A DNA stretch of 64,000 nucleotides from Rotaria socialis (GCA_905331475.1 CAJNYU010000830.1:38958-102957); one strand, 5' to 3'; positions 1 through 12,840 are shown, counted from the first letter of the stretch. Numbers and translations: made by a program. The notes: generated by a model not told the origin, from the sequence alone.

Positions 1-1023
1 TACTCGGACTCTTAAAAGGAGTATTTTTCACATAGTATGTGTTTAACAATTGTTCAACTTTAATATTAACACAAACACTGTTAAAACATGAATATGCGTG
101 CGGTTTGCAAGATATTTTTTCATTTCGATAAACACATACAGTACTATTTCCAGTTTGGATACTCAAATTATACACATTTTCAGCAACATTAAAGGTCAAT
201 TCCCATGTATAAATTATCTAGACAATACTAAATAAAAACTTTAAAACTAAAAATTAGCGATCTTTAAAATGTATATGACATCTGCAAATGAGTACTCGAT
301 GCAATTAAATCACCTGTGCATCAGCGCCACTATCAGCAATCATTAAGAAGATATCTGAAAAAAAGAGAAATGACCAGCGCCATTAATATCTCGTCAACTT
401 AAAATTTTGACTACGTTACTTGCATCTACAATATAAAGCTACTGATGACAAAAATTCCCACTGAGCTGATGCAAACAGTATGAGAAGATTGTGTTGAGCA
501 TCATTGATATCTAAGAGTCTGTTACTGTCGCCACATCATCGTCTACATTTCTGTTATGAAAAGATAGCATCATTTTTGGGTTTACACAAAGTTTTAGAAA
601 TATCCACATGACTTTTCAAAGTCAAGAGAATATCTTCGCTTAGTTTAATTTTCTAAAAATCGCTTATGAATATGGACTTTTCCATGAGAAGCCTGTATTG
701 TAACATAGTATATTTATCGCCGTGTGACAGCGATATAGCCATTTTGATCAAATTTTTAATGGGATTCGTGATGTAAATAAGAGATGAATGTTTGCCCGAT
801 ACCTTCATTCTAATACGCCTACTTTGCATTTGTTCAATAGCACGAAATCATAGTTATACACTAAGAGTTTCGTTGAATATTCTATTCAATAAGCCCTGAT
901 GAGTAACATAGTGGTATATTTTTCTAATCTGGCTTCTTATCGACATCAATTCATTATAGTGATTAATCAAAACAAAATCAATCGCTTTCGTTCCGTTCTG
1001 ATTATTGTTTATCATTCGGAACT
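1..1023. other. Intergenic, no gene recognised
   Basis: AT-rich sequence with no open frame carrying recognisable protein similarity. It lies downstream of the minus-strand peptidase gene, so its right end probably holds that gene's 3' UTR. Confidence 0.5.
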
Positions 1024-1165
1024 CTATTCGTCGTCTTCTTCATCGTCCTCGTCCTCATCTTCGTTATCCTCCTGTTCAATGTCACAATCATCATCATCAT
1101 CTTCTTCTTCTTCTTCTTCTTCGTCTTCATCGTCTTCATCTTCATCCTCATCGTCATCTTCATCA
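1024..1165 (-). repeat. GAA/GAT low-complexity coding tract
   Basis: Triplet-rich purine tract on the minus strand (TTC/ATC/CTC on plus) that encodes the Asp/Glu tail of the C1A peptidase. It stays in frame to the stop codon at 1024-1026. Confidence 0.8.
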
Positions 1166-2272
1166 TCCCAATGTTCATGACCCATGTCATCAGTTTCCAA
1201 TTTACGAACAGTCCATGGATCAAAACAAAAATCTGAATCTGTCATATAATCATAAGGAATATAACAATATCCTTGATGGCCCTAGAATTAAAAAAAACAG
1301 ATGAAGATCATCCGTAAAGCTGAGATATAGCTTTACCCAGTCGTCTCCCCATGAATTTCGAACAGTAAACGATTTTGCACGATCATTGTAACCTACAGCT
1401 AACATTGCATGACTAAAATGACAAAAAAAAACAACAGCAAATAAATGAACGAATGAATGCGCTTCTTTTAATTTATAAAAATCCAACCTCCCATGCGATC
1501 CTCGCTTTGTTTCTCTTGATTTCGGCATTGGTACAATGCCTTTCTCATCTGCTTTATCAAATGATTTATATAATTCTAAGCCGAATACAAATGGAAAGCC
1601 TTGTGCAAGACATGATTTCATTTCATGTAAATTTATATTAATTTGTAATGCATCGACTATTTTATTGTTTTCTGCTGCTTCAAATGCTTCATCATTAGGA
1701 CATTTATTAACACGTTTTTTATAGTATGGCCAAATAGACTCGAGACAAGTACCAAATTCTTCTAGTGCTTCGATAGCACTCGTTACCGTACAACCTGAAT
1801 CGTTTATATTTTCATCGGATTCTTCATCTTTAACACGAGCATTGTAATAGATAAACAATCGGCTAACATCAATGTCGCTACCACTGGTTTTCTTTAATAA
1901 ATATTCATAAGCTCCTAGAATGGACAACTTTTATTTTTGTAAAATCATAGCACGATAATGTATAATGATTTTTACCAGCAAAGGAATTCGCGACACTAGA
2001 CCAATAGAAATTGTACAACGTTTACTATGAGTAAATAATATGTATGACACATGTTATACTTACCAACTGCCAATATTTGATTGATCTTCGATAGGTGCCA
2101 TTTGGTAACGAAGATTAACTTTGCGCGGAAGCTGTGAACCACTGAAGAGCATATGATCGGAAAAACGTTGTTGTAATTTTGCTTTGTGAGGCTTACATTT
2201 CGACGGTAGAATGCCATTGAGACGACATTTTCTTTTAGTTGTTCGATTATGTAGATAATCTCGAATAGGCAT
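1024..2272 (-). CDS. C1A papain-like cysteine peptidase with acidic C-terminal tail
   Basis: Five exons on the minus strand: 2272-2064, 1995-1976, 1914-1488, 1412-1337, 1281-1024; introns are 68, 61, 75 and 55 nt, all GT-AG, and the frame closes at 329 aa. It should hydrolyse peptide bonds with a Cys-His-Asn triad. Seen: IEDQSNIGSC (oxyanion Gln and catalytic Cys70), HAMLAVGYND (His220), RNSWG (Asn238), then WGHQGYCYIPYDY. There is no signal peptide and only about 50 residues before the catalytic core, so it is not a classical secreted zymogen but resembles the short cytosolic C1A-like peptidases of bacteria and some invertebrates. Residues 283-329 are almost all Asp/Glu. Odd points: the catalytic Cys codon is split TG/T across an intron, and exon 2 is only 20 nt. 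The ATG at 2272 is the first in-frame Met; an upstream exon cannot be excluded. Confidence 0.85.
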
Positions 2273-2348
2273 GGATAAAAGTTTTTTCTACGATCGCACA
2301 AAAAGTATCTATCGATTAACAGGTATATTCGCAATAAAATGATGCTTG

Positions 2349-3783
2349 TGTAAGGTGCCGCTAAAGCAGAATTGGAGTAAATTTTGTTTTTCGTTTATTC
2401 ATATATGGTTTGATAGAGCTTGAAAAGCTGATCACGAATATGTACTTTTTATTTCGATTTGATCTTTTTTTGGCTGAGAAAATCTTAAAAAACTAGAACG
2501 CCTGAAAAAATGCTGTTTTTATGTTAAAATTTAATTTTTTACAAAAACTACCAAGTTTCTTTTCCAATTATTTTCTGAGCATTTTTAAAGTACTATATTC
2601 TGAATCAGCATGAAAAACTGATTAGGAAATTGTTATTTGGTTAGATGTAGACATAAAAAAGAAAAAAATTTCTTATCCCATATAAATAGCTCCATCACAC
2701 GAAAAGTATGTGTCAGTGAGCGTTCTTGTAAAGCTATCTAGTTTTTTGTAATAAGTGATAGAAACAATTGTCTCGTTTCATTAGAATCGCCGAATCGTGG
2801 GCTACAAAAGTACCTATTTTGTTTTTTCAAATTTTTATTTTTTTTGTTGAAAAATTTTAACTTTTTCGCTGTTGGGTGATAGCATGTAGCAAAAAAACGA
2901 AAAATGTGCATTTATTGACCAGCTTTCATAACAATAACTCATGCAAAAGGCAAAACCAATAACATATTCGAAATCAGCGTTAAAATCTACATCGACTCAT
3001 ATATATTTAATTGAATTTTATTTTCTGTGAAAAATTCATCTGTGGGGGACTAGGAGGAAATTTTTAGAAAATTATACCTGAGGGGGACCACAGGCTTTTT
3101 TTCGTCAGAAATATTTTTGTAACAAACACTTATGAGTCGTTGTAGAATTTAACGCTGATTTCGAATATGCTATTAGTTTTGCCTGTTGCATGAGTTATTG
3201 TTATGAAAACTGGTCAATAAATGCACATTTTTCGTTTTTTTGCTACATGCTATCACCCAACAGCGAAAAAGTTAAAATTTTTCAACAAAAAAAATAAAAA
3301 TTTGAAAAAACAAAATAGGTACTTTTGTAGCCCACGATTCGGCGATTCTAATGAGATGAGACAATTGTTTCTATCACTTATTACAAAAAACTAGATAGCT
3401 TTACAAGAACGCTCACTGACACATACTTTTCGTGTGATGGAGCTATTTATATGGGATAAGAAATTTTTTTCTTTTTTATGTCTACATCTAACCAAATAAC
3501 AATTTCCTAATCAGTTTTTCATGCTGATTCAGAATATAGTACTTTAAAAATGCTCAGAAAATAATTGGAAAAGAAATTTGGTAGTTTTTGTAAAAAATTA
3601 AATTTTAACATAAAAACAGCATTTTTTCAGGCGTTCTAGTTTTTTAAGATTTTCTCAGCCAAACAGTAACTAAATCGAAATAAAAAGTATATACTCGTGA
3701 TCAGCTTTTCAAGCTCTATCAAACCATACATGAATAAACGAAAAACAAAATTTACTCCAATTCTGCTTTAGCGGCACCTTACA
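2349..3783. mobile_element. Fold-back (long inverted repeat) element
   Basis: Left arm about 2349-3003 and right arm about 3129-3783 are inverted copies of about 655 bp with only scattered differences. The outer ends read TGTAAGGTGCCGCTAAAGC and its complement. The roughly 125-bp centre holds GGGGGACTAGGAGG and GAGGGGGACCACAGG and is not palindromic. No transposase frame is visible. A TA dinucleotide occurs at both ends (TA-AGGTGCC...GGCACCT-TA), but TA is its own complement and so is weak evidence for a target duplication. Best described as a non-autonomous fold-back/MITE-like DNA element; a local inverted duplication is the alternative. Confidence 0.75.
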
Positions 3784-6673
3784 TGTATTTCATTGATTCT
3801 AAATTAATTTATCGTTGTATGCATCAATGCCCTTATGGAAGAATATATACATCCATGTAAAACAAAATATGTTTTCATCAATCAAAGCATCACTGATAAT
3901 AACACTATTCGACCTTGAGTGCATGTTTATAATTCAATGTAATATATACATATATGACGTATCGAACTATTTGGTATGCGACTGATCGATTAGAAATTTT
4001 TGCAATAGATACGACGTATAGATGGAGAACATGTGATGGTGATAATTAATATCTGATATAAATTGAATAAAAGAGTTGAACGAAGAACTATTTGTATAAC
4101 TGAAATTCTGTTGTCATGATTGAATCTGCTGCATTTTCAAATCTCTTTGTAATTGCTAAGAGAAAAACATTTTTTTTACTATTCACAACTCCCGTAAACA
4201 CCGACCGATTGTTTTTACGACCAACCCGCAGCATCGAATACTGTCCGGAAACGAGATCAAATATTCGATCTTATTCGTGATTGTCAAGTTGCATGATATA
4301 ATTCAGCAATTCATGTAATGTTCAATTTTACCCTGTTTAAATTGATAACTGATAAAAAAAGTATCGCAGTAAAAATTCAGTTCGAACATAACTCATTCAC
4401 TTGTAGTGCTTCAACATGTACAGTCATATCTTCAATGATAATGTGTGACATCAGCACAACATATAAATGTACCATAAATCATTTGATTCGTTGATGTTTT
4501 CTTTTGTTGCTGATGATTCAAGGAGCGAAATAATATAATTTAGTATATAAAATAAAGGCGGCCAATGAATTTTAGTTAACTTCAATTCAAATTAATTAGC
4601 GAAGCGTTACACCAATGGAAGATACGATTCGCGAATGAATTTATGATGATCGAGAGAAGTTAATTTGACATTTTCCATCGTAAATTTTCACGTTTGTTTA
4701 AGAAGTTCTTTATGGTCAATCATTCTCTAAATCCTGTTTATATTAAATAGAAGATTTTCCGAAACTTGTCTCTCACTCACACCGTCAAGGTGGTTTCCAA
4801 TAATATGATAGTGGTGTTTTAGTGAATCCCAATTAATTTTGATTTAGATCATTTTTTTTTTTATTACGATAATCATTAGTCAATATAATCACATATGTAG
4901 ACTTGATAGATGAGTATTGAAATGAAGTCATGGAAGAAGTCTGTGTGTGTGTGTGTGTGCCAATAGTTAAATTCCTTCGCTTAGCATTTCATGTACATTC
5001 TTTACAAATAATATGGTGAAGGTGTTCCTGCTAAAAATGAGGAGTCAAATTTCATATCCGATTATGGATTATTCCCGAGGGAGGTATAAAAAAAACTACA
5101 CTACAATGCTTCTTAAATACCCAGAGCTCTTAGTAGAATCAAGTTTTGATAAAATTTATTTTTCGCCGGGTCAAAATCAATATTGTCTACTATCAGGATA
5201 AAAGCAACAGCCAAAAGAATTAGTTTTTTGCATTTTTGTGATATTTATTTTTAACGCTTTAAACGTCAAAAACATAAAGTAGAAAATGCTACTATTTATT
5301 ATGGCTTAATCATTACCTTGAAATTATAAATCTTGATCGACAATTCATTTTCAATGATTTTCTCTTACACATATTGGATCTTGTTTTGCATCATGTTCAA
5401 TTCCGATTAAAAAAAATCTTAATTGAAAATTCGGCATAGAACTCAAGTTATTATTTGACCCACTGGCTTTTTGTTACTTAAGCGATAGATCTTTTTTCGA
5501 ATGATGAGCGTTCGTCGGCTACGAAATCTTTAGATCGGACTTGAATTATAAAAATTTTCATACTATATTTTAGCATTAAATTTTCTCTAACTTCTTTTTG
5601 CTGTGAATCTCAGTCACAACTAAATAAGATTGCAGATAGAGATGCGGCTGCAATATGTAATGTGCTATAGAACAGATCTGATTGTTCGCGTACAAACAAT
5701 AGATTCATACAACATCTCGTCCATCATGTTTCAAGGTCACCAGCTGCTTCGATTGTATTATCGGCTATGATTCGTATGATCTTTGCCAGATATACTTCAG
5801 TCAAAGAATTTCTAGCCGACGACTTAATGGATAGTATTCAAATATCTCATTCAATTTCTACAAACTCTACCGTTGTCCGTATGGTTGTATAAGCATGTAA
5901 ACTGCCAGCTGACAAAAAATAATGTCTGCACGATTTTTTTCACAGTACTTATTTTTAAAAGAACAGCAAACATTTATAGTTCTTTAATATCATCAATTAA
6001 TTTATATTTTATTGAATAGAAATATTTTTTATAGGACATTAGCATTTGAAAGTATGCATGCGCAATTTTCACGATCACAATAAGTTCCGACGATTCGTCA
6101 AGTAATTGACGCATTTGCAAGTCAACACAATGTGACATCAAAAATATGAATCACGTGAGCATGACAGTTATGTTGTTTAAAAACACACGAAGAGATGTTC
6201 GGCTTTTGTTTTTATCTATCGAAGAGAGACAAGAGTTAGCATATCATCATAATGTCAGCAGAAAACGTATTAATGCAATTTAGGTCAATACAGCCTTGCA
6301 AATTCCTACCAAAAAAAAAATATAAATATCAGCTTAAGATTATTGAAAGATCATGCAGTAAAGTAATATTTTAAATAAAATCGAGTATTAAGAATAACTT
6401 GTTTTCGGATTCTTAATAGTTTACTTAGTTACACAGTCGATTGACTCGAAATCTGCTTATTGGAGACTAAGAATTTCTAGTTGCTTCTCGTGTTTTGTCT
6501 TAAAACTTGTCGAACTCTAGTGCTGAGAGTATTTAACTCTAATATTCGAAATAAAATTTCAGCATTACATAGGAACCGTTTGTTCTTTCATTACAATAAT
6601 AATATAAGCAGTTAACATTTTGTTTCTAAACGTAGGCGTGTTATTTCGTCAATTATGCAAATAAAAAGCTTCC
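3784..6673. other. Intergenic, no gene recognised
   Basis: About 2.9 kb of AT-rich DNA. The only structure seen is a short (TG)n microsatellite at 4942-4959. A 62-codon frame at 5013 shows no family features. Confidence 0.5.
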
Positions 6674-6925
6674 CTAATCGCCCTTTAAGTTGGTCATAAG
6701 GATTATCATCAGAGCATCGACTGTCACAACTTCCGCACAGCATTCCAAAAACAATTCGCTAGCATCAGTCAGCTTAAAATTCAGGCAAGATTTTATCTTA
6801 TGAATCTTGGCAAGTCCTAGGTAGAAAGTTTTCTCACTCGCTACTCCGATCGTCACATCGGATAAAGCACTGATCTCGTTGGCAAGCTTATTGAAATGTG
6901 TTTTAAATGCGCGATCTGTTTTCAT
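6674..6925 (-). CDS. Possible small hypothetical protein or exon (83 aa)
   Basis: An ATG-started frame of 83 codons with balanced composition, mostly helical by eye, including the stretch LANEISALSDVTIG. It lies downstream of the A20/AN1 gene on the same strand, separated by a low-complexity lysine/phenylalanine region. I recognise no family and see no supporting splice partners. It could be a remnant, a 3' UTR frame of the neighbour, or chance. Confidence 0.25.
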   Translation of the reverse strand: MKTDRAFKTHFNKLANEISALSDVTIGVASEKTFYLGLAKIHKIKSCLNFKLTDASELFLECCAEVVTVDALMIILMTNLKGD

Positions 6926-7269
6926 CTTGCGCGTTTTTTTTTTTTTTTTCTATAAAAGAAAGTTACACACACTTCACTCAATCTTTGTACACACATATAT
7001 AAGGAAAAGACAAGAAAAACTGTACGAGTGCGTGTATGGTTTAGGTTAATCCAACGCGGTAAATAAGCGATATTGAGAACGCATCTTCTACATATGCAAA
7101 AAGACAAAAAGAAGAAAGAAAAAGAAAATTGTTTATATGAACAGAAACGAAAGTGAAAGAAGACAAACAAAGAAAAAACGAAAAAAAAAGAAACACTCTT
7201 TCGTCTTCCAGAAATAAATAATAAAGTATACAATGTCTTATAATTTCTCGGTTTTTTTTCAATTGTTTT
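6926..7269. other. Low-complexity 3' flank of the A20/AN1 gene
   Basis: T-runs at about 6937-6949 and A/G-rich sequence at 7100-7200. Frames across it are repetitive Phe/Ser/Lys strings with no family signature. It probably includes the 3' UTR of the minus-strand A20/AN1 gene. Confidence 0.45.
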
Positions 7270-8395
7270 CTAGATTCTTCGGACGCGTTCAGCTTGTACA
7301 ACTGGCATATTTTTACGAATTTCATTTTGACCATGCTCTTTATAATCAAATGTGCAGTCGTGTTCATTTGCATAACGATGTATTGGACAAAATTGACCAC
7401 CACAACGACAGTCGAATCCTAAAAATCGCACAGAAAATTTGATTACTTCTTTAGATCTAATTTTACGAAAAGAACACTCATTCGAACCGAAACAACTCGG
7501 CCTTGCATATGTAATTTTATTAGATAGAATAAAAAGTCTCTTATAGATTAATGTCATTTTCAAGTGGCTCTCTAAATATCTTCCCGTTTTTCTTGTTATG
7601 AAAATCTTAAATGAAGCACAACAAACTGTTCTTCTTATTTCAGTGTGTAATTCTTACCGGTTAGTCCAAGTTTTTTGTTACATGATGGCCAAGTACATCG
7701 ACTACGTTTCTTCTTATCAACACTTGATGCCGTCAATGGTGACATTGATTCAGCTCCTATAATGAAAGAAAACAAACAAGAATATAAATCTTGCTCAATT
7801 ATAGAACACTACCTAGTGAACCAGTTTCCATAACAGAAAGTGAAATATTGGAATCTTTTTTACCCGGAATATCTATACTTCTTGAAATGTTCATTGGCAT
7901 TGTGGGAGTAGATATGACACGAGTAAGAAGACTAGCGGATGATTCATGTATAGATTGATCAGTAGTTTCTTTTGTTGTTTCTAATTGTTCTTCAGCAGCC
8001 GAAGCTGATTCACTGTTATCGTCGTCCATTTTATTCACTGTTTGATCAATAATGCTATTCGGAAGGTCATTATCTTCATCCATATGGCCGACAACTTCAT
8101 CTTGGTCATCTCGCATCGATTTTTCATCGTCTATAGATGTGTTCGGTAGAAGTGTTTGAGACGATGATACGGAAGGATTAGAAGTATAAAAACCTTCAAA
8201 AAGAAAAAGTTAACAACAATGTTTCTTAACATAAAAAGATTTCAACATACTATTACATGAATTCGTTCTTCCAGTGGTCAATGAACAGCTAACATGTTCA
8301 CGGTAGCATTTTGAACACATTCCTTCAAACTGGGATGAACCATAAAATCCGCAATTATTTGTACAAAATGTCGGGTTGGATTCCGGTTGCTCCAT
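7270..8395 (-). CDS. A20/AN1 zinc-finger protein (ZFAND5/6-like)
   Basis: Exons (minus) 8395-8257, 8193-7813, 7756-7658, 7418-7270; introns 63, 56 and 239 nt; 255 aa. The N-terminal A20 finger (residues about 8-36) shows FCTNNCGFYGSS and MCSKCYREH. A middle linker of about 150 residues is Ser/Asp/Glu-rich. The C-terminal AN1 finger (about 194-238) reads RCTWPSCNKKLGLTG, FDCRCGGQFCPIHRY and HDCTFDYKEHG, followed by the conserved MPVVQAERVRRI end. This architecture is typical of ZFAND5/ZFAND6-type proteins, which bind ubiquitin through A20 and act in proteasomal turnover and stress responses in the cytosol. The family usually has 200-230 residues, so the linker is slightly long. The ATG at 8395 is the first Met, 10 residues before the first zinc Cys. 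Confidence 0.9.
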
Positions 8396-8416
8396 GTGGC
8401 GCTCAATGAATGAATA

Positions 8417-8456
8417 GATATATATATATATATATATATGAGTGTGTGTGTGTGTG
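8417..8456. repeat. (TA)n and (GT)n microsatellites
   Basis: About 24 bases of alternating TA followed by about 15 bases of alternating GT, just upstream of the start codon of the A20/AN1 gene, in its presumed 5' region. Confidence 0.9.
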
Positions 8457-11109
8457 ATGAACGATGTCTACGCGATTTCAGGTGTGTATAGGCAACAGCT
8501 TGACTTAATTTAATGAAAGAACGTTCTAAATTTAAAAATATATATATTGTTTTAATAAATTTCAAGTGATGATAAAAAGTGATTTACTCAATAGGAAAGA
8601 TGATGAAATGATAGATTGAAGCTAAAATAAGAACAGTCTAGAATACAATGGAAAAACATAACTTGATAAGCTACAAACGAAACTAGATAGTTTCTATTTA
8701 TTTAATAAATCGGCATATGTGTAGAAAGTAACATTGTATCCTTAGAGTACTGATTCACGAGGAAAAACAGAGGTAGAGACGTAAATAAAGGAAGAAAAGA
8801 AACGTTTTTTTTTCTTCTATTATTGACTCAGGGTGCGAAGCAACAAAGAACGAAAACAATCTGGTATTTAGCTATTTCAATCAAGGTCATAGAACAAAAA
8901 AAAGAAAAACTAAACTTTTCACTGTTTGTTTTCCATTATGTTAAACTGAAAAAAGAAATCAATTAATGATAGCGAAAACAAAAAACATAAAATTTGATTT
9001 TTAAGATTCTCGTGTTTTCTTCATTAGAAAAACAGCTAGATTGTTGCAGAAAAGGCCAAAGTTCACTAGTAGTTCTCAGGTGATATAACGCACGTAGGTT
9101 CAACGACGCAAAACATTAGGAATAAATAAGTTTAACGATATTTTATACATATGAGAACGAATATACGTAGAAAGATAAAGACAGCGCAAAAAACACACTT
9201 GAATCACATGTGATCAACCATTTGATAAGCAAAACTACCTTCACCATGATGTTAGATCAATGACAGAAATCCAACTCTTCAATGTTTTCTTAGATTATAT
9301 CAAATAAAAGTAAAGAAATTCAGTTGAAAATTGAAGATAATAGGTGAAAGTTAGTTTCTAAATTAAAAAAAATCAATTTAACATAGGTTACACTCATATG
9401 TAACCATTTATTTTGATGTCGCAATAGATCAATCGATCATCGATAGAGGGCGGTAAAAACCATCAAACATTTCTCTGACGTGTACATCAAGTGACATTCT
9501 GACTAATATCTATAACAGTTTTACGATCCTGAATCAAGTCAGAAAAGTCTTAAAATTATTCTTATGTATATTCTATAGCTCTGAAGTGCATAGAATAGTA
9601 CAGAAATTTGGACTTTTTGTACAAGATTGATGACTTAGCTTGAAAATTTTCTTATTCTAGATAAAGAACTTTTTTCCGTTTTGAGGCATCGAAGATAATA
9701 AGTCATATATATATGTACTGATTATTGTAGGCAGGATTAGAAAGTGATACTCTTGATTAGAGTATGCTTGCAGTTTTGAACTTTTTTTATAAATTTAGAT
9801 TGCCGTAGTCTTGAGATTTCCACATCAAATAATCATGCCTAGAAGGCACACAGTGTCATAAAACACATGTAGATATTAAAAAACAAAACTCACAATTGTG
9901 AGATGTTAGACACATGTGGCAAAAATTAATCTTGTCATAATCGAAATATTCACACTTGAAGCATGAGAAAGCACACAACTGTAATTCTCATCGTTCTCCG
10001 GCATGAACTCAACTAAATATTTTATGACGGTGACTAAAGAATTGATAAATGTCATTTTTACACTTTCGACGAGGATAGTTGGTACGTTTTTGAAAATAGT
10101 ATCATTATTCTTACTTCACTAAAACAAATGAGCAACATTCCAAGGAAAGCCTTTAAATAGGTGAATATTTTTAATTATGTACAGTAAAAAAAGACACCGA
10201 CAACTAGCCATGGTTATTTATAATAGATCAGTTGAAATCTCAATTACTTGGTTATTTTAGTGTCTCATGATAGAGCAGTGTGGCACGCAATCAATCAATA
10301 ATTAATCTCTAGTTTAAGTGAGCGTTTATCGTTTTTGATATTTTGCTCATGATCTAATCAGGATTTGATACTACCAACAATTATCCTACTGATTGGTTTT
10401 TTTTCTCTGATACTTTTAGGCATATTGCTTGCTTGTGGAACTTTCAAGAAAAAATAAATAAAATACTTCAAAGATGAAATTCTTGAGCCTAGAACTAAAA
10501 GTCTACCGTGGATATGAAATACGATATTCTGTTTTTTTGACTTTCGATATGATTAGGGCGGCTTGTTTTTAATTTTTATATATTCTGGCAATTTGTTTGA
10601 AGGATTTTCTGTTTTATTGTGACTGTTTTTGTCTTTCTGTTATGTATCTTATTCCTTCACGTCGAAGATTTTTAATTCAACAAGAGATAAATTAAATATT
10701 CTGAAAGATCGGTTATGTGCACAATATAGCGATGTGAATAGTTTATACAATAATTCAGTACACGAATAGTTAGATCGATATTGAACTACAAATTTCCATT
10801 AGGCAGATAATATGTGACTTTCAGATTTCCAAAATCAAACTTCACAAGCTAATAGTGAGAGTTTATCATCTGACGTTTAATTCTAGAAAACTTCTCTATC
10901 ATAAATTTGTTCATAGTTTATCATCAAACAGCATTACAATGATACTAAGTAAGTGTGCTGTAAGGCCTATGAGGTGAATTCATTTCTATTGATCCATTCA
11001 TCATCAGACCTCCGTTTAAAAGCTAACGCTTTTACTGAAGTCCTAAAGATCTAATGAGATGTCTGCCAAAGGAAAAACAGGTAAACCTTTTGTTTTCTCA
11101 AACACATAA
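8457..11109. other. Intergenic, no gene recognised
   Basis: About 2.65 kb of AT-rich DNA between the divergent A20/AN1 gene and the tandem duplication. It may hold upstream exons or promoter of the A20/AN1 gene, but no motif is clear enough to call. Confidence 0.45.
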
Positions 11110-11559
11110 GTCATCATTTAAAATGAAGACACACTACAGCTGTGAATGTTGACCCTATCTTTTTCAAGAAGCTGACTCTTCGTGATTGACTTCCCCGATA
11201 TGATGATAATTGAGTACGAATGCTATAATTATTACTTTTAGTTGCACTAAAGAACTGCTCTATGCATGATTGCTTTACAATTAAAGGAAATGCGCGACGC
11301 AGTCACTTTGATAATAAGTATTTATATTAAAAATATTTGAGAAAGTAAATAAGCCAATCAGAGTACTGTACCGATATAAGCACTCGTTCTATCCTAGTTA
11401 ATGTACATAACGACTTTCTTCTCATTGCCATGTTGTTTCTCGTTCTCTCTGGTTGAGTGACGCGCCCCGGAGAAAGAGCGTGTATCTATAAAAGGAGAAG
11501 GATGGTTGAAATAAAGCAGTTCGATATCACGATAAAATATCTCGTATCGTTACAAGTAC

Positions 11560-11568
11560 TATATAAAG
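11560..11568 (+). promoter_or_regulatory. TATA box and 5' UTR exon of NTF2-like gene copy 1
   Basis: TATATAAAG is conserved at the matching place in copy 2 (14741). About 65 bp downstream a conserved splice donor (CGA|GTAAGT at 11632/11633) suggests a short non-coding first exon. The matching acceptor would be TTTGTTTAG at 12477-12485, giving an 853-nt 5' UTR intron. Conservation between diverged copies is the main support. Confidence 0.55.
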
Positions 11569-12501
11569 CAGTCGACAGTTTATACTTTTATTGTGGGAAA
11601 CATTTTTCAATTCAGTACACATCATTATTCGAGTAAGTTACCGAGGTTCGTTTTAAAACTGCTCTCTGTTTACAATCAACATTGGCGCACTATCATATTA
11701 AAAGAGTAAAATCTCATACTTTTCAGCAGAATAACTTATTCAATAGATAGAGAAACCAATACAGAAAAGGTTATATTTCGAGCCTAGAATATTTTCGGTC
11801 AGAAGATTATGAATTAGTACGGAAGCAAACAGCAAAAACAAAACGAAATATCACCAGGTGCAGATGCCAAAGATTAGATATTGACAAATGAATTACTGAC
11901 GTGCAAAGAAACGTCGACTGTCCAAACATTCATCTACTGATTTTAGGCTTTACTTTTTTTTCAATCGCAAAAATATACGAGTACATACTGGACTAAAACT
12001 GGAATTTACTTTTGTGTTTTCGTTAGGATTACCTTACACGTATATAAGGTTTATGATCATTCGTTGAATTTTCGTATGTGTGCGCGTCCTATACTCTGAT
12101 AGTAGCTGAGACATATCGTGATGTCATTCACGTGAGATTGATTCTTCTGTTATTTTGAGCTTTTGCATGTAATGAAGTTTTCACATTTGATATGAATATC
12201 AAACTTAGTGCGTGTTAATGGATTGAAGACATCGATGAACCTATAGATTATTATTCGTGAGCTTTGTTAGAAGAACGAGATCTGTGCATTCCAAAAAGAA
12301 ATTAGATCGTATAGGATTTCTTTTGCTACTATTTGAGTTTTAATTAAAAATCGCGTGAGAAGCGTACAATAGTCCTAAAAAATCTTTTTACGCATACTGG
12401 CCATTATGTCCAGTAACCTGTTCCTACGATGTGATTTTGTCTTTTTAGTATAGTACCAATAAAACACAGGATTGTATTTGTTTAGATTTCACAGAGAAGC
12501 T

Positions 12502-12840
12502 ATGTCGACACCAGTTCAAAGTGTTTTGGAGAAAGGCAATCGATTAAAGCTCTTATGGAAATCAAAGCAGATAGACGAGCTTTTGGCGGATGGATATGCA
12601 CCTGATGCTCGTCTTGTAGATCACGGCACGACTCACAAAGGCCACGAAGAACTGAAGAAAATATTCGAAAAGTTTATGGACGAAGGTAGCGACTACACTA
12701 TCGTTGATACAACAGCCGTTTCAGATGATTGTGTCACGCAAAGATACAAACCTGAATGTGAAAGTGTAATTTCAACATGTACAGCCACATGGAATAAGAT
12801 CAACGGTGATTGGAAAATAACTCTTGAAGATTGGAATTAA
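12502..12840 (+). CDS. Small NTF2-like / SnoaL-like (DUF4440-type) protein, copy 1
   Basis: Single coding exon, 112 aa. The start is the ATG of MSTPVQSVLEKG; upstream in-frame codons lie across a likely acceptor (TTTGTTTAG|ATTTCACAG) and include no other ATG. The fold is suggested by the order helix (KLLWKSKQIDELLADGYAPD), LVDHG, KGHEELKKIFEKF, then strands ending ATWNKINGDWKITLEDWN, which is typical of SnoaL/DUF4440 cone-fold proteins. These bind small hydrophobic ligands or act as small enzymes or dimerisation modules; the substrate here is unknown. The paralogue at 16334 keeps the same length and ends. No signal peptide is seen, so a cytosolic location is likely. Confidence 0.75.
   Translation: MSTPVQSVLEKGNRLKLLWKSKQIDELLADGYAPDARLVDHGTTHKGHEELKKIFEKFMDEGSDYTIVDTTAVSDDCVTQRYKPECESVISTCTATWNKINGDWKITLEDWN

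Noticed and set aside
899-1304. Plus-strand Ser-rich and His/Leu-rich frames
   Set aside because: They are the opposite strand or other frames of the acidic tail exon of the C1A peptidase.
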